Both the position numbers and the translations under genes were made by a program. From Lentzea sp. NBRC 105346 (GTDB lineage: Bacteria; Actinomycetota; Actinomycetes; Mycobacteriales; Pseudonocardiaceae), in the NCBI RefSeq assembly GCF_030269605.1, contig NZ_BSTQ01000018.1:124001-188000 (forward strand): a DNA stretch of 64,000 bases, written 5' to 3'. Below, piece after piece: positions 31,790 through 42,280 of this stretch (position 1 is its first letter; each line of letters begins with the position of its first letter). Below the pieces are notes generated by a model. The model did no database searches, was not told where the DNA came from, and saw nothing but the letters and a program-made list of their open reading frames with translations.

Positions 31790-32350
31790 CTAGCGGAGAG
31801 TAACGGCTACCGGTTGTTCCAGTGACAGCGCCGCCAGTCGTGTTGCATTGCGTCTCGGCAACGCCACCACTACGACCCGGTCGCGAGTCTCTCGGACCGC
31901 GGCGTTCTCGGCGAGCACCTGACCGTCCTGGGCGATCACGTCCACCCGGTTACCCGGCCGGACCAGGCCCGCCACGCTCTCGTCGGCGAGCTTCACCGGC
32001 ACCGCCGCCAGGTCCGGCTCGGCCGGGCCCAGCCGGACGTCCGTGATCGGTTCGCCTTGTCTTGTGGGATTGTTCAACAATCGACCTTGTAGCATTGCGG
32101 GATTGTTGAACGATCCGACGATGGCATTGTTGAACGAAACTACAGTCAGATCGTTCAACGAGAGGACGATTCCCGGCGGAAGGTCGCGGGCGGCGGTGAC
32201 CACGCGGTGGCCGGGATCGGGCCAGAACCCGAGGGTGATCGCGAGCAGCGCGAGGGCGCCGGCGAGGAGTCTGCGCAGGCGGGCGGAGTGCTTGGGGCGG
32301 TAGCGGAACAGGGCGCGGACGCGGTCGAGCGGGGTGGCGGAAAGAGTCAT
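31790..32350 (-). CDS. SAF-domain membrane protein (CpaB/flagella basal-body P-ring-like)
   Basis: 186 residues. One membrane segment (LAGALALLAITLGFWPD) is followed by a SAF domain (VVTAARDLPPGIVLSLNDLTVV) and the sequence VRPGNRVDVIAQDGQVLAENAAV typical of CpaB-like proteins. A stretch inside it (bases 32060-32165) is unusually AT-rich for the region and encodes SFNNAIVGSFNNPAMLQGRLLNNP, with four GTTSAAC palindromes at DNA level. Its role in this conserved position is not known; it may be a pilus or secretion accessory factor. Confidence 0.75.
   Translation of the reverse strand: MTLSATPLDRVRALFRYRPKHSARLRRLLAGALALLAITLGFWPDPGHRVVTAARDLPPGIVLSLNDLTVVSFNNAIVGSFNNPAMLQGRLLNNPTRQGEPITDVRLGPAEPDLAAVPVKLADESVAGLVRPGNRVDVIAQDGQVLAENAAVRETRDRVVVVALPRRNATRLAALSLEQPVAVTLR
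32068..32162. repeat. Four short GTTSAAC palindromes inside the SAF gene
   Basis: GATTGTTCAACAATC (32068-32082, perfect), GATTGTTGAACGATC (32101-32115), CATTGTTGAACGA (32125-32137) and GATCGTTCAACGAG (32149-32162) recur within 95 bp. The segment is AT-rich against its neighbours. It may be a protein-coding repeat expansion (SFNN units) or a cluster of binding sites. Confidence 0.5.
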
Positions 32351-32390
32351 GCCCCCGACGCTAGGGGCGCGTCAGAGGCATGAACCGCCG

Positions 32391-32411
32391 TAATCCACAG
32401 CCTGTGGACAA
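32391..32411. promoter_or_regulatory. Inverted pair of DnaA-box-like sequences
   Basis: AATCCACA (32392-32399) on the + strand and TTGTCCACA on the - strand (32403-32411) face each other around CAGCCTGTGG, between the divergently read ends of the SAF promoter region and the FmdB gene. The minus copy is a perfect TTGTCCACA box. Confidence 0.35.
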
Positions 32412-32413
32412 CC

Positions 32414-32689
32414 TCAGGAGGCCTTCGCCGCCGGAGTGCTGCTCTTCGACTCGCTCTTGGTCTCGGTCTTGGCGGCCGGCTTCGACTCCGACGAGGAGCT
32501 CTTGCTCGACGAGGACCGGTTGTCGGTGCGGTAGAAACCGCTGCCCTTGAAGACGACACCGACGGCACCGAAGAGCTTGCGCAGCTTGCCCTGGCACTCG
32601 GGGCACTCGGTGAGGGAGGCGTCGCTGAACGACTGCACGGCCTCGAACCGGTGCTCACAAGCGGTGCAGGCGTACTGGTACGTAGGCAC
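32414..32689 (-). CDS. FmdB-type zinc-ribbon protein
   Basis: 91 residues. MPTYQYACTACEHRFE plus ECPECQGKLRKLFG gives two CxxC pairs forming a small zinc ribbon; FGAVGVVFKGSGFYRTDNR is the family core. A Ser/Lys/Glu-rich tail follows. Rv0991c occupies the same place in mycobacteria and has been linked to chaperone (redox/heat-stress) function. Precise role here is inference. Confidence 0.85.
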   Translation of the reverse strand: MPTYQYACTACEHRFEAVQSFSDASLTECPECQGKLRKLFGAVGVVFKGSGFYRTDNRSSSSKSSSSESKPAAKTETKSESKSSTPAAKAS

Positions 32690-32783
32690 TGTGTTCGCTC
32701 CTCAATCTGGCACTCGACCGGTGTGAGTGCCAACACGATTTTGCGGCACGACATTCCCCGAGCGCAAACCTCACTGGTCGAAG

Positions 32784-33350
32784 TCACAGCCAGCGCAGGC
32801 CGACCGAGGGCGTCAGCACCCCCGTCATCCGCACGTCGTGCGGCTCGCCGGGCAGCGAGTCGACGAACTCCGAGTCCCGGATGACGGCCACCAGCGGTGC
32901 CTTGACCTGCGCCAACGACCGGTCGTAGTGCCCGGCGCCGCGGCCGAGGCGCACGCCCGAACGGTCGACCGCGAGTGCGGGCACCAGGATCAGCGAGGCC
33001 TCCCGGATGGCCGACGGGCCAAGGCGTGGGCCGGTCGGTTCGAGCAGCTTGAGCGGGCCCGGACGCAGGCTGTCCACACCGGTGAACAGCGCCCACTCCA
33101 GCGGTTCCAGGCCCGTCACGACGGGCAGGAGCACCCGGCCCGGCAGGGCGCTGAGCATCTCGACCGACCCCGGCTCGGACCCGACCGGCACATAGGCGCA
33201 TACCGTCTGGTCTGCGGAAACGTCCAACGCGGCGACGTGGCGGGCGAGCATGGTGGCCTCCAGCGAGCGCACGGAGGCGGGCACGGCGCGACGGGCGGCC
33301 AGCAGGCGAGCACGCTCGGTGGCTTTCCGGTCACGAAGATCGGACGTCAT
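32784..33350 (-). CDS. 5-formyltetrahydrofolate cyclo-ligase
   Basis: 188 residues from ATG 33350; the longer frame upstream runs into the galU promoter. DRKATERARLLAARRAVP is the N-terminal substrate region, LILVPALAVDRSGVRLGRGAGHYDRSL the ATP-binding block. It converts 5-formyl-THF to 5,10-methenyl-THF using ATP. It diverges from galU with a 38-bp gap. Confidence 0.92.
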   Translation of the reverse strand: MTSDLRDRKATERARLLAARRAVPASVRSLEATMLARHVAALDVSADQTVCAYVPVGSEPGSVEMLSALPGRVLLPVVTGLEPLEWALFTGVDSLRPGPLKLLEPTGPRLGPSAIREASLILVPALAVDRSGVRLGRGAGHYDRSLAQVKAPLVAVIRDSEFVDSLPGEPHDVRMTGVLTPSVGLRWL

Positions 33351-33388
33351 GGTGGGTATCCCCGGTTGTGTCGTTAGCATCGCTGCCC

Positions 33389-34273
33389 ATGAGCAGCGCC
33401 TTCCAGACCGCAATCGTGCCCGCTGCCGGGCTGGGCACCCGCTTCCTCCCCACGACCAAGGCCGTGCCGAAGGAACTGCTGCCTCTGGTCGACACCCCGG
33501 CGATCGAGTACGTCGCCCGTGAGGCGGCCGAGGCGGGCGCCACGAAGCTGGTCATCGTGACGTCGCCGGAGAAGGCGTCCGTCGCGAGCTACTTCGATCC
33601 TCAGCCGGAGCTGGAGGCCACGCTCACCGAGCGCGGCAAGGCGGACCTGGTCGAGAAGATCCGGCGTGCTCCGCAGCTGCTGAAGGCGGAGACCGCGATC
33701 CAGGAGAAGGCGCTCGGCCTCGGTCACGCCGTCGGCTGCGCCGAAGGCAACCTCACCGGGGACGATGAGGCCGTCGCCGTGCTGCTGCCGGACGACATCG
33801 TGCTGCCCACCGGCGTGCTCAAGCGGATGGCCGAGGTGCGCCAGGAGCGGGGCGGCAGCGTCCTGCTGGCGTTCGACATCCCGCGCGAGCAGATCTCCGC
33901 CTACGGCGTGTTCGACGTGCGCGAAACCGGTCAGGACGACGTCAAGCAGGTCGTCGGCATGGTGGAGAAGCCCAAGCCGGAGGACGCGCCGTCGACGTTC
34001 GCCGCGGCCGGCCGCTACCTGCTCGACCGGGCGATCTTCGACGCGTTGAAGCGCATCACGCCTGGTGCGGGCGGTGAGCTCCAGCTGACCGACGCCATCG
34101 CGCTGTTGATCGCCGAGGGGCACCCGGTGCACGTCGTCGTACACGAAGGTGGACGACACGACCTCGGCAATCCCGGAGGTTTCCTCCGAGCTGCGGTTGA
34201 CTTCGCACTCAACAACCCGGAGTACGGACCCGACCTGCGCGAGTGGTTGCGGGAACGCCTCGACAACTCCTGA
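33389..34273 (+). CDS. galU: UTP-glucose-1-phosphate uridylyltransferase
   Basis: 294 residues from ATG 33389. AIVPAAGLGTRFLPTTKAVPKELLPLVDTPAIEYV is the nucleotidyltransferase signature; VLLPDDIVL supplies a metal Asp; MVEKPKPEDAPS and GGELQLTDAI follow. It makes UDP-glucose for wall and exopolysaccharides and feeds the Leloir pathway together with the window's galT. It is 17 bp before the moeA/glp gene. Confidence 0.95.
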   Translation: MSSAFQTAIVPAAGLGTRFLPTTKAVPKELLPLVDTPAIEYVAREAAEAGATKLVIVTSPEKASVASYFDPQPELEATLTERGKADLVEKIRRAPQLLKAETAIQEKALGLGHAVGCAEGNLTGDDEAVAVLLPDDIVLPTGVLKRMAEVRQERGGSVLLAFDIPREQISAYGVFDVRETGQDDVKQVVGMVEKPKPEDAPSTFAAAGRYLLDRAIFDALKRITPGAGGELQLTDAIALLIAEGHPVHVVVHEGGRHDLGNPGGFLRAAVDFALNNPEYGPDLREWLRERLDNS

Positions 34274-34290
34274 CGCCGAGGACTCACGAC

Positions 34291-35514
34291 ATGAGGTCAG
34301 TGGACGAGCAGCTCGCTCGGGTGATCGCCGCCGCGGTGCGGCCGGCACCCGTGCGAGTCGCGATCTCCGAGTCGCAGGGCCTGCTCTGCGCCGAGGAGGT
34401 CGTCGCCGAGCGCGCGTTGCCCGGCTTCGACCAGGCTGCCGTCGACGGTTACGCGGTGCGCAGCGTCGACGTGAACGGCGCCGCGGCCGGACCGGTGCAG
34501 CTGCCGGTCGTCGGTGAGATCGCGGCCGGGTCCCGCCAGCCGCGCAGACTCCAGCCGGGCCAGGCCGTGCGCGTCGCGACCGGAGCCCCGCTGCCCACGC
34601 TGGCCGACGCCGTCGTGCCGCTCGGCTACACCGACGGCCACCACGCCAAGGTCACGATCAACCGCGGCGTGCCGTCCGCCGGGTTCGTCCGCCGCACCGG
34701 CGAGGACGTGCAGACCGGTGACGTCGCCGTGCGCCGCGGTGCGTCCATCGGCGCAGCTCAGGTGGGTCTGCTGGCCGCCGTCGGCCGCAACAAGGTGCTC
34801 GTGCACCCGCGTCCCCGCGTCTCGGTGATCTCCGTCGGCGAGGAGCTCGTCGACGTCGACCGCACGCCAGGCCAGGGGCAGGTCTACGACGTCAACTCCT
34901 ACGCCCTGGCCGCCGCCGCGCGGGATGCCGGCGCCGAGGTCAGCCGGGTCGGCATCCAGTCGTCGGACCCGCGCAGGCTGCGCGAGGTGGTCGAAGGCCG
35001 GCTGCTGCTGTCCGAGATCGTTGTGATCGCCGGTGGTGTGGGCGGCGTGGTCGGCGACGAGGTCAAGGCCGCGCTGGCCGACCTCGGCGACCTGGACACC
35101 ACGCGGATCGCCATGCACCCCGGCTCGGCGCAGGGGTTCGGCCGGCTCGGGCCGGACGCCGTGCCGACGTTCCTGCTGCCCGCCAACCCGATGAGCGCGC
35201 TGGTCGTGTTCGAGGTGCTGGTCCGGCCGTTGATCAGGGCCGCGCTGGGCAAGAAGAACCCCTACCGCCGGGCCGTCTCCGCGCGGCTGCTGTCGCCGTT
35301 GTCGTCGACCAAGAGCCGGCGCGGTTTCCTGCGCGGCCAGCTGCTGCGCGACGCGGACAACGGCGAGTACCTGGTCCAGCCGCTCGGCACGTCCGGTTCG
35401 CACCTGCTGGCGTCGCTCGCCGAGGCGAACTGCCTGATCATGATCGACGAGGACGTCACCGAGGTCTCCGTCGGCGAAGAGGTGCTGGTCAGCTTCCTCG
35501 CCCAACGGGGATGA
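34291..35514 (+). CDS. glp: Gephyrin-like molybdotransferase (MoeA/Glp)
   Basis: 407 residues. RALPGFDQAAVDGYAVRS, GEIAAGS and VATGAPLPTLADAVVPLGY are MoeA domain motifs; VISVGEELVDVDRTPGQGQVYDVNSYALAAAARDAGAEV is the MPT-binding domain, and FLLPANPMSALVVFEVLVRP the family's C-terminal block. MoeA inserts Mo into adenylated molybdopterin. In corynebacteria the gene in this context (Glp) binds FtsZ and a membrane receptor GlpR; a GlpR/SepX-like gene lies 0.8 kb downstream, so a cell-division role is likely here too. ATGA overlap with the GNAT gene. Confidence 0.88.
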   Translation: MRSVDEQLARVIAAAVRPAPVRVAISESQGLLCAEEVVAERALPGFDQAAVDGYAVRSVDVNGAAAGPVQLPVVGEIAAGSRQPRRLQPGQAVRVATGAPLPTLADAVVPLGYTDGHHAKVTINRGVPSAGFVRRTGEDVQTGDVAVRRGASIGAAQVGLLAAVGRNKVLVHPRPRVSVISVGEELVDVDRTPGQGQVYDVNSYALAAAARDAGAEVSRVGIQSSDPRRLREVVEGRLLLSEIVVIAGGVGGVVGDEVKAALADLGDLDTTRIAMHPGSAQGFGRLGPDAVPTFLLPANPMSALVVFEVLVRPLIRAALGKKNPYRRAVSARLLSPLSSTKSRRGFLRGQLLRDADNGEYLVQPLGTSGSHLLASLAEANCLIMIDEDVTEVSVGEEVLVSFLAQRG

Positions 35515-36167
35515 ACAAGGTCGCCGGGGAACCCGGCAGGCATCCGGGCTGGCCCGCGCGGCTGGGACCGCTGGTCGTGCCCGCCGGGACCGTCGTGCTG
35601 CGTGGGCCTCGTCTGTTCGACGCCTCCGCGTGGTCGCGCATCCGGATCAAGGACCGCGAGTACCTCGAGAACTGGGAGCCCACCGCCACCGAGGGCTGGT
35701 CGGAGCGCAACGCCGTGCTCTCGTGGCCCGCGCAGTGGTCGTCCCTGCGCTCGATGGCCCGCCGCGGCCTCGCCCTGCCGTTCATGATCGTCGTGGACGG
35801 CGAGGTGGCCGGCCAGATCACCGTCGGCAACATCGTGCGCGGCTCGCTGCGTTCGGCGTGGATTGGTTACTGGGTCGCGGCCGACCGGGCGGGCGGCGGC
35901 GTCGCCACCGCGTCCGTCGCCATGCTGGTTGACCACGCGTTTTCGGTCGGCGGCCTGCACCGCGTCGAGGCGACCGTCCGGCCGGAGAACGTGGCGAGCC
36001 TGCGCGTGCTGAAGAAATCTTCGTTCCGCGAAGAAGGCCTGTTCAAACGTTATCTCGATGTTGCCGGACAGTGGCGCGACCACCTCTGTTTCGCGCTCAC
36101 CGCAGAGGAGGTACCGGACGGCCTAGTGCGCCGTTTGGTCGCTCGCGGAGAGGCCCGGATTCCCTGA
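35511..36167 (+). CDS. RimJ-type GNAT N-acetyltransferase
   Basis: 218 residues. VLRGPRLFDASAWSRIRIKDREYLENWEPT begins the RimJ/RimL fold; IGYWVAADRAGGGVATASVAMLVDHAF is the acetyl-CoA loop; HRVEATVRPENVASLRVLKKSSFREEGLFKRYLDVAG closes it. It probably acetylates a protein N-terminus. Syntenic with rimJ (Rv0995). Confidence 0.9.
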   Translation: MNKVAGEPGRHPGWPARLGPLVVPAGTVVLRGPRLFDASAWSRIRIKDREYLENWEPTATEGWSERNAVLSWPAQWSSLRSMARRGLALPFMIVVDGEVAGQITVGNIVRGSLRSAWIGYWVAADRAGGGVATASVAMLVDHAFSVGGLHRVEATVRPENVASLRVLKKSSFREEGLFKRYLDVAGQWRDHLCFALTAEEVPDGLVRRLVARGEARIP

Positions 36168-36309
36168 CGGCTGCGGCTGGCCGCAGTAATCAGTTCACCC
36201 GAAAGTGGGTGATACACCACACTTTGGTACGCACCGCGTTCGGCGTGCCTCCGACACTGGTGTGACTGTTGTGACTAGCGTGGCACTGGTTCAGGGGAGG
36301 TGAACGGGG

Positions 36310-36987
36310 ATGCCGAGCTCACTGATCATCGTTGCACTGGTCGTCGCATGGCTGGTCGTCCTCGTTCCCATGGTTGCCCGCAAGCGCCAGGACAACGCGC
36401 GCAGCGTGGAGGAGGACTACGACCCCATGCCTGACGCCGAGTACGAGGACTTCGAGGAAGACTTCGACGAGTTCGACGAGCGCCCCTACCGCCCCGGCCG
36501 AGGCGGGTACGACCCGGAGACCGCGGCCGTAATCGCCCAGGCCAGATACGCGTTCCGCCGCCGCGTGGTCGCGTTCCTGCTGGTCGCGGCGCTGGCCACC
36601 GGCCTCGTCGCGGGCTTCCTGTACCCGGTGGTGTGGTGGGGTCACGCGGCCGTCGACGTGCTGCTCGTCGGCTACCTGACCTACCTGCGCCGCCAGGTGC
36701 GCATCGAGGAGGAGATCCGCGCCCGGCGGCAGGCCCGCCTGCAGCAGGTGCGGCGTCGCCGGCCCGAGCCTGAGGCTGGTGTCGTCGAGGAGGAGGTCGC
36801 TCCTGCTCCCGTTGCTCCCGAGCCGGTGTTCGAGGAGGAGGTCGCGTCGGTGCTGCCGCCGCAGCCGCGGTTCGAGCACTACGTGCGGCCGGGCACCATC
36901 CCGGTCGACGCGGACGACGAGGACCCGATGTTCGTCGAGTTAGACGGACCGGAGAAGTTGCCCTACCGGGGTGCCGTCGGCGCCTAG
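36310..36987 (+). CDS. glpR: Divisome membrane protein SepX/GlpR-like
   Basis: 225 residues. TM1 at the very N-terminus (SLIIVALVVAWLVVLVPMVARKRQ), an acidic loop (EDFEEDFDEFDERP), then two hydrophobic segments (VVAFLLVAALATGLVAGFLYPVV; AAVDVLLVGYLTYLRR) and a charged Glu/Pro-rich tail. Length, topology and position two genes after the gephyrin-like gene match GlpR/SepX, which link Glp to FtsZ and stabilise division in actinobacteria. Function is inferred from family and context. Confidence 0.8.
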   Translation: MPSSLIIVALVVAWLVVLVPMVARKRQDNARSVEEDYDPMPDAEYEDFEEDFDEFDERPYRPGRGGYDPETAAVIAQARYAFRRRVVAFLLVAALATGLVAGFLYPVVWWGHAAVDVLLVGYLTYLRRQVRIEEEIRARRQARLQQVRRRRPEPEAGVVEEEVAPAPVAPEPVFEEEVASVLPPQPRFEHYVRPGTIPVDADDEDPMFVELDGPEKLPYRGAVGA

Positions 36988-37012
36988 AGGGGGGTGGTCA
37001 AACCGCCCCTCT
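36986..37012 (+). terminator. Hairpin terminator overlapping glpR stop
   Basis: AGAGGGG (36986-36992) pairs with CCCCTCT (37006-37012) around a GGTGGTCAAACCG loop that can itself pair. It begins in the stop codon of glpR. Confidence 0.6.
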
Positions 37013-37045
37013 CTGCACTGCTATAGTTCTCCCGTAACACCGCAA

Positions 37046-37118
37046 GGGGCTGTAGCACAGTTGGTAGCGCGTCTCGTTCGCATCGAGAAGGTCAGGGGTT
37101 CGATTCCCCTCAGCTCCA
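37046..37118 (+). tRNA. tRNA-Ala(CGC)
   Basis: A 73-nt cloverleaf: acceptor GGGGCTG with CAGCTCC, D-stem GCAC/GCGC with loop AGTTGGTA, anticodon stem TCTCG/CGAGA with loop TTCGCAT (anticodon CGC, decoding GCG), T-arm AGGGG-TTCGATT-CCCCT, discriminator A. CCA is not encoded. TATAGT 20 bp upstream (37022) could be a -10 element. Confidence 0.96.
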
Positions 37119-37127
37119 TATCCGCTC

Positions 37128-37180
37128 AGGAGCGAGGTATGTCGGCAGAAAGCGCCGACCTACCTCGCTCCTAGTGTTTT
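37128..37180 (+). terminator. Strong intrinsic terminator after tRNA-Ala
   Basis: AGGAGCGAGGTA (37128-37139) pairs with TACCTCGCTCCT (37161-37172), extended by GTCGGC/GCCGAC (37141-37146 with 37154-37159), followed by GTTTT. This is one of the few T-tailed terminators in the window. Confidence 0.85.
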
Positions 37181-37225
37181 CTGGGGGCCGAGCCCCCAGA
37201 CCCCGCGCCGGGGGCAAGCCCCCGG
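37181..37225. repeat. Two adjacent GC-rich palindromes
   Basis: CTGGGGGC-CGA-GCCCCCAG (37181-37199) and CCGGGGGC-AA-GCCCCCGG (37208-37225), joined by ACCCCGCG. Paired palindromes like this are common dispersed intergenic elements in actinobacteria. The remainder of the gap up to 37392 shows no gene. Confidence 0.7.
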
Positions 37226-37392
37226 ACCCCGTAAGTTGCTCTGTCCTGTTCGGACAACTGGTAATCAGTCGTTGCCCTCTCAATTGCTCGCAGGCTCTGG
37301 CCGGATCTCTATACAGTGATCACCACTGGGCTCTACTGGGGGAGCTCTACTGGGGGGCTCCACTGCGTGAGTCAGTGGAAGGACGAGACCAG

Positions 37393-37737
37393 ATGGGTAT
37401 GAGCAAGATGATCGGCACCGGCCTCGCGGCCGCCGCGCTGGTCAGTGGGACGGCGGTCATGGGGGCGGGGACCGCACAGGCCGCCCCGAAGCCGCAGTGC
37501 TGCGGAGTGGTCACCTACGACGGGGTCAACATCCGCACGCAGCCGAACCTTGGCGGAGCGATCGTGGGCCAGGCGCAGGGCGGCGACTCTTTCGTGATGC
37601 TGGACGGTGGGTACATCCAGGGTCAGATGATCGAGTGTGACTGGGGCTCCCGGACCGCCTCGTGGGTGCGGATGAGGCTGGACCGCACCGGCGTGGTCGG
37701 CTACATCTCGGGTTGCTACTCGACGCCGCTCGACTGA
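37393..37737 (+). CDS. Small secreted SH3-like domain protein
   Basis: 114 residues from ATG 37393 (ATG 37399 alternative). Signal peptide MGMSKMIGTGLAAAALVSGTAVMGAGTAQA precedes ~84 residues containing GVNIRTQPNLGGAIVGQAQGGDSF, a bacterial SH3 (SH3b) pattern, and five Cys that could form disulfides. Likely a small wall-associated exported protein. Confidence 0.75.
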   Translation: MGMSKMIGTGLAAAALVSGTAVMGAGTAQAAPKPQCCGVVTYDGVNIRTQPNLGGAIVGQAQGGDSFVMLDGGYIQGQMIECDWGSRTASWVRMRLDRTGVVGYISGCYSTPLD

Positions 37738-37743
37738 TCGCGG

Positions 37744-37774
37744 GCACCGCGGGATCTTGTGACAAGATCCCGCG

Positions 37775-37778
<4 letters not shown>
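37744..37778. promoter_or_regulatory. 35-bp perfect palindrome over the helicase start codon
   Basis: Arms GCACCGCGGGATCTTGT (37744-37760) and ACAAGATCCCGCGGTGC (37762-37778) match at all 17 positions around G37761. It starts 6 bp after the secreted-protein stop and includes the GTG start (37775-37777) of the PHP-UvrD gene. It may terminate the first gene, bind a repressor, or block translation as RNA. Confidence 0.7.
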
Positions 37779-40618
<2,840 letters not shown>

Positions 40619-40733
40619 GTGCCCTGCCGTTCGACGATGAACCACGACCGCTCGCCGAGAAAAGCATTCACCGTTGTGATCAGCGGGAGCATTGTGTCTG
40701 TATCGCTCAAGGCTCAACCGCTGGGGAATAACC

Positions 40734-41435
40734 GTGAACGCAGCAACACCGGGCTCCTTCCTCACCCACATCGGTGCCGATGACTGGAAATACCTCGTCG
40801 AATCCGGTGTGGCGAGGTCGTGTGAACCCAACGAAATGCTGTTCCGGCACGGAGACCCGGCCGGACACGTCCTGCTGGTCGTCGACGGCTGGGTGAAGAT
40901 CACGATCAACGCGCCGTCCGGGTACGAGGCCGTCCTCGCCATTCGCGGGTGCGGCGACGTGCTGGGGGAGCTGGCGGTGCTGGACGGCCGGGCGCGGTCG
41001 GCCAACGTCCGGACGTTGTGCGAGACCAGGGTCGTGCTGCTCGCCGCGGATCGCTTCCTCCACGCGCTCGAGGCGCGGCCTCGTATCGCGATCGCGTTGT
41101 TGTCCCACCTGGCCGGTCGTCTGCGCAGGTCGGACAACCGGCGAGTCGAGCAGGCCGCGCACAGCGCGACCGAGCGGCTCGCCGCGTTCCTGCTGCGGCT
41201 CGCGGACCAGCAGGGCGCCGTGGTCGCCGAGGGTGTGGAGATCTCGGTGCGACTGTCGCAGCAGGAGATCGCGGGCGCGATCGGTGCCTCCCGTGAAGCC
41301 GTGGCCCGCGGGTTGCGCATCCTGCGCGAACGCGAGGTCGTGATCACCCGCAGGCGGCGGCTGGTGATCACCGCTCCGCACGTTCTCGAGTCGATGGCCG
41401 CGGACGTGCAATTCGACACAGAAGAACCGTGTTGA
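40734..41435 (+). CDS. Crp/Fnr-family regulator (first of tandem pair)
   Basis: 233 residues from GTG 40734. cNMP-type domain: NEMLFRHGDPAGHVLLVVDGWVKI and GCGDVLGELAVLDGRARSANV. The C-terminal helix-turn-helix reads VRLSQQEIAGAIGASREAVARGLRILRER. It lies 98 bp before a second Crp/Fnr gene that leads a cyclase-like/NTPase operon. Both probably sense a small nucleotide or redox signal and control the locus; the ligand cannot be deduced. Confidence 0.88.
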   Translation: MNAATPGSFLTHIGADDWKYLVESGVARSCEPNEMLFRHGDPAGHVLLVVDGWVKITINAPSGYEAVLAIRGCGDVLGELAVLDGRARSANVRTLCETRVVLLAADRFLHALEARPRIAIALLSHLAGRLRRSDNRRVEQAAHSATERLAAFLLRLADQQGAVVAEGVEISVRLSQQEIAGAIGASREAVARGLRILREREVVITRRRRLVITAPHVLESMAADVQFDTEEPC

Positions 41436-41532
41436 CCGACATCGCGAGCGTGTTTTGTTCGTAGGAGTCTAAGGCTGCAGTGCATCCTCGAATTCCGTTT
41501 CACCGGGAATTCGGTGCGTGCGGAGGTGAGTC

Positions 41533-42240
41533 ATGAGTGACGAGATGAACTTCGCGGCTCGACTGTCCGAATCGGAACTGGCGGAGTTGGGGGGCCGCGG
41601 GCGGCAGGTGCGAATCGGCCCTGGGTACTACCTGATGCGCCAGGGCGAGCCCGGCGACTGCATCGTGCTGATCGTGAGCGGCCTCGTGAAGATCGTCCGC
41701 TCCGACCACACCGGTGACGAGCGGCTGCTGGGTATCCGCGGGCCGGGAGAGTTGGTCGGTGAGATGGCGTGCATCGACGACCGGCCGAGATCGGCCTCGG
41801 TACTGGCCCACACCCTGGTGATCGGGATCAAGATCGCGCGCAACTCGTTCCTCGAGTTCCTCCGGGACCGCTCGAAGGTCGCTTACGAGGTCCTCCGGCA
41901 GGGGAGTCTGCGGCTGCGGGAAGCGGAGTCGAAACAGGAGGCTGCGGCGTCCGACAGCGTCGACGTCCGGGTGCTGCGCGAGTTGGTGAGCCTGGCCGGC
42001 CGGTTCGGCGGTGACGGGGAGGCGGTGATCCCGCTCTGTCAGCGCGAGCTCGCTCAGCTCGTCTGGGCAGCGGAGGTCACGGTGCAGCGATCGCTGCGGT
42101 CGTTGCGCGACCGCCGTCTCGTGAGGACGGAGTACGGGTGCGTCGTCGTCGACTGCGTCGACTGCCTGCGCCGGGCCGCGGCTGAGCCAAATGGGACAGA
42201 AGCCGTTCTGGGATGTGGTGGAAGTTCAGGCGAGGACTGA
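41533..42240 (+). CDS. Crp/Fnr-family regulator (second of tandem pair)
   Basis: 235 residues from ATG 41533, with an excellent GGAGGTGA ribosome site 4 nt upstream. cNMP-type domain: GYYLMRQGEPGDCIVLIVSGLVKI, GPGELVGEMACIDDRPRSASV. The helix-turn-helix reads PLCQRELAQLVWAAEVTVQRSLRSLRDRRLV, followed by a short tail with paired Cys (CVVVDCVDC). GPGELVGEMA is shared word for word with the Crp gene at 99-716, so the two loci have related regulators. The cyclase-like gene follows 40 bp on. Confidence 0.88.
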   Translation: MSDEMNFAARLSESELAELGGRGRQVRIGPGYYLMRQGEPGDCIVLIVSGLVKIVRSDHTGDERLLGIRGPGELVGEMACIDDRPRSASVLAHTLVIGIKIARNSFLEFLRDRSKVAYEVLRQGSLRLREAESKQEAAASDSVDVRVLRELVSLAGRFGGDGEAVIPLCQRELAQLVWAAEVTVQRSLRSLRDRRLVRTEYGCVVVDCVDCLRRAAAEPNGTEAVLGCGGSSGED

Positions 42241-42280
42241 TCGTTGACGACCAACCAACCCGTACTCATTGGGGTTTCCC

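Noticed and set aside
36971..37174. Open frame across the tRNA-Ala gene
   Set aside because: It is the tRNA and its terminator read as codons.
41485..41512. Short ATTCCG/CGGAATT-type complementarity before the second Crp gene
   Set aside because: Imperfect and short; a 5-6 bp match is expected often by chance.
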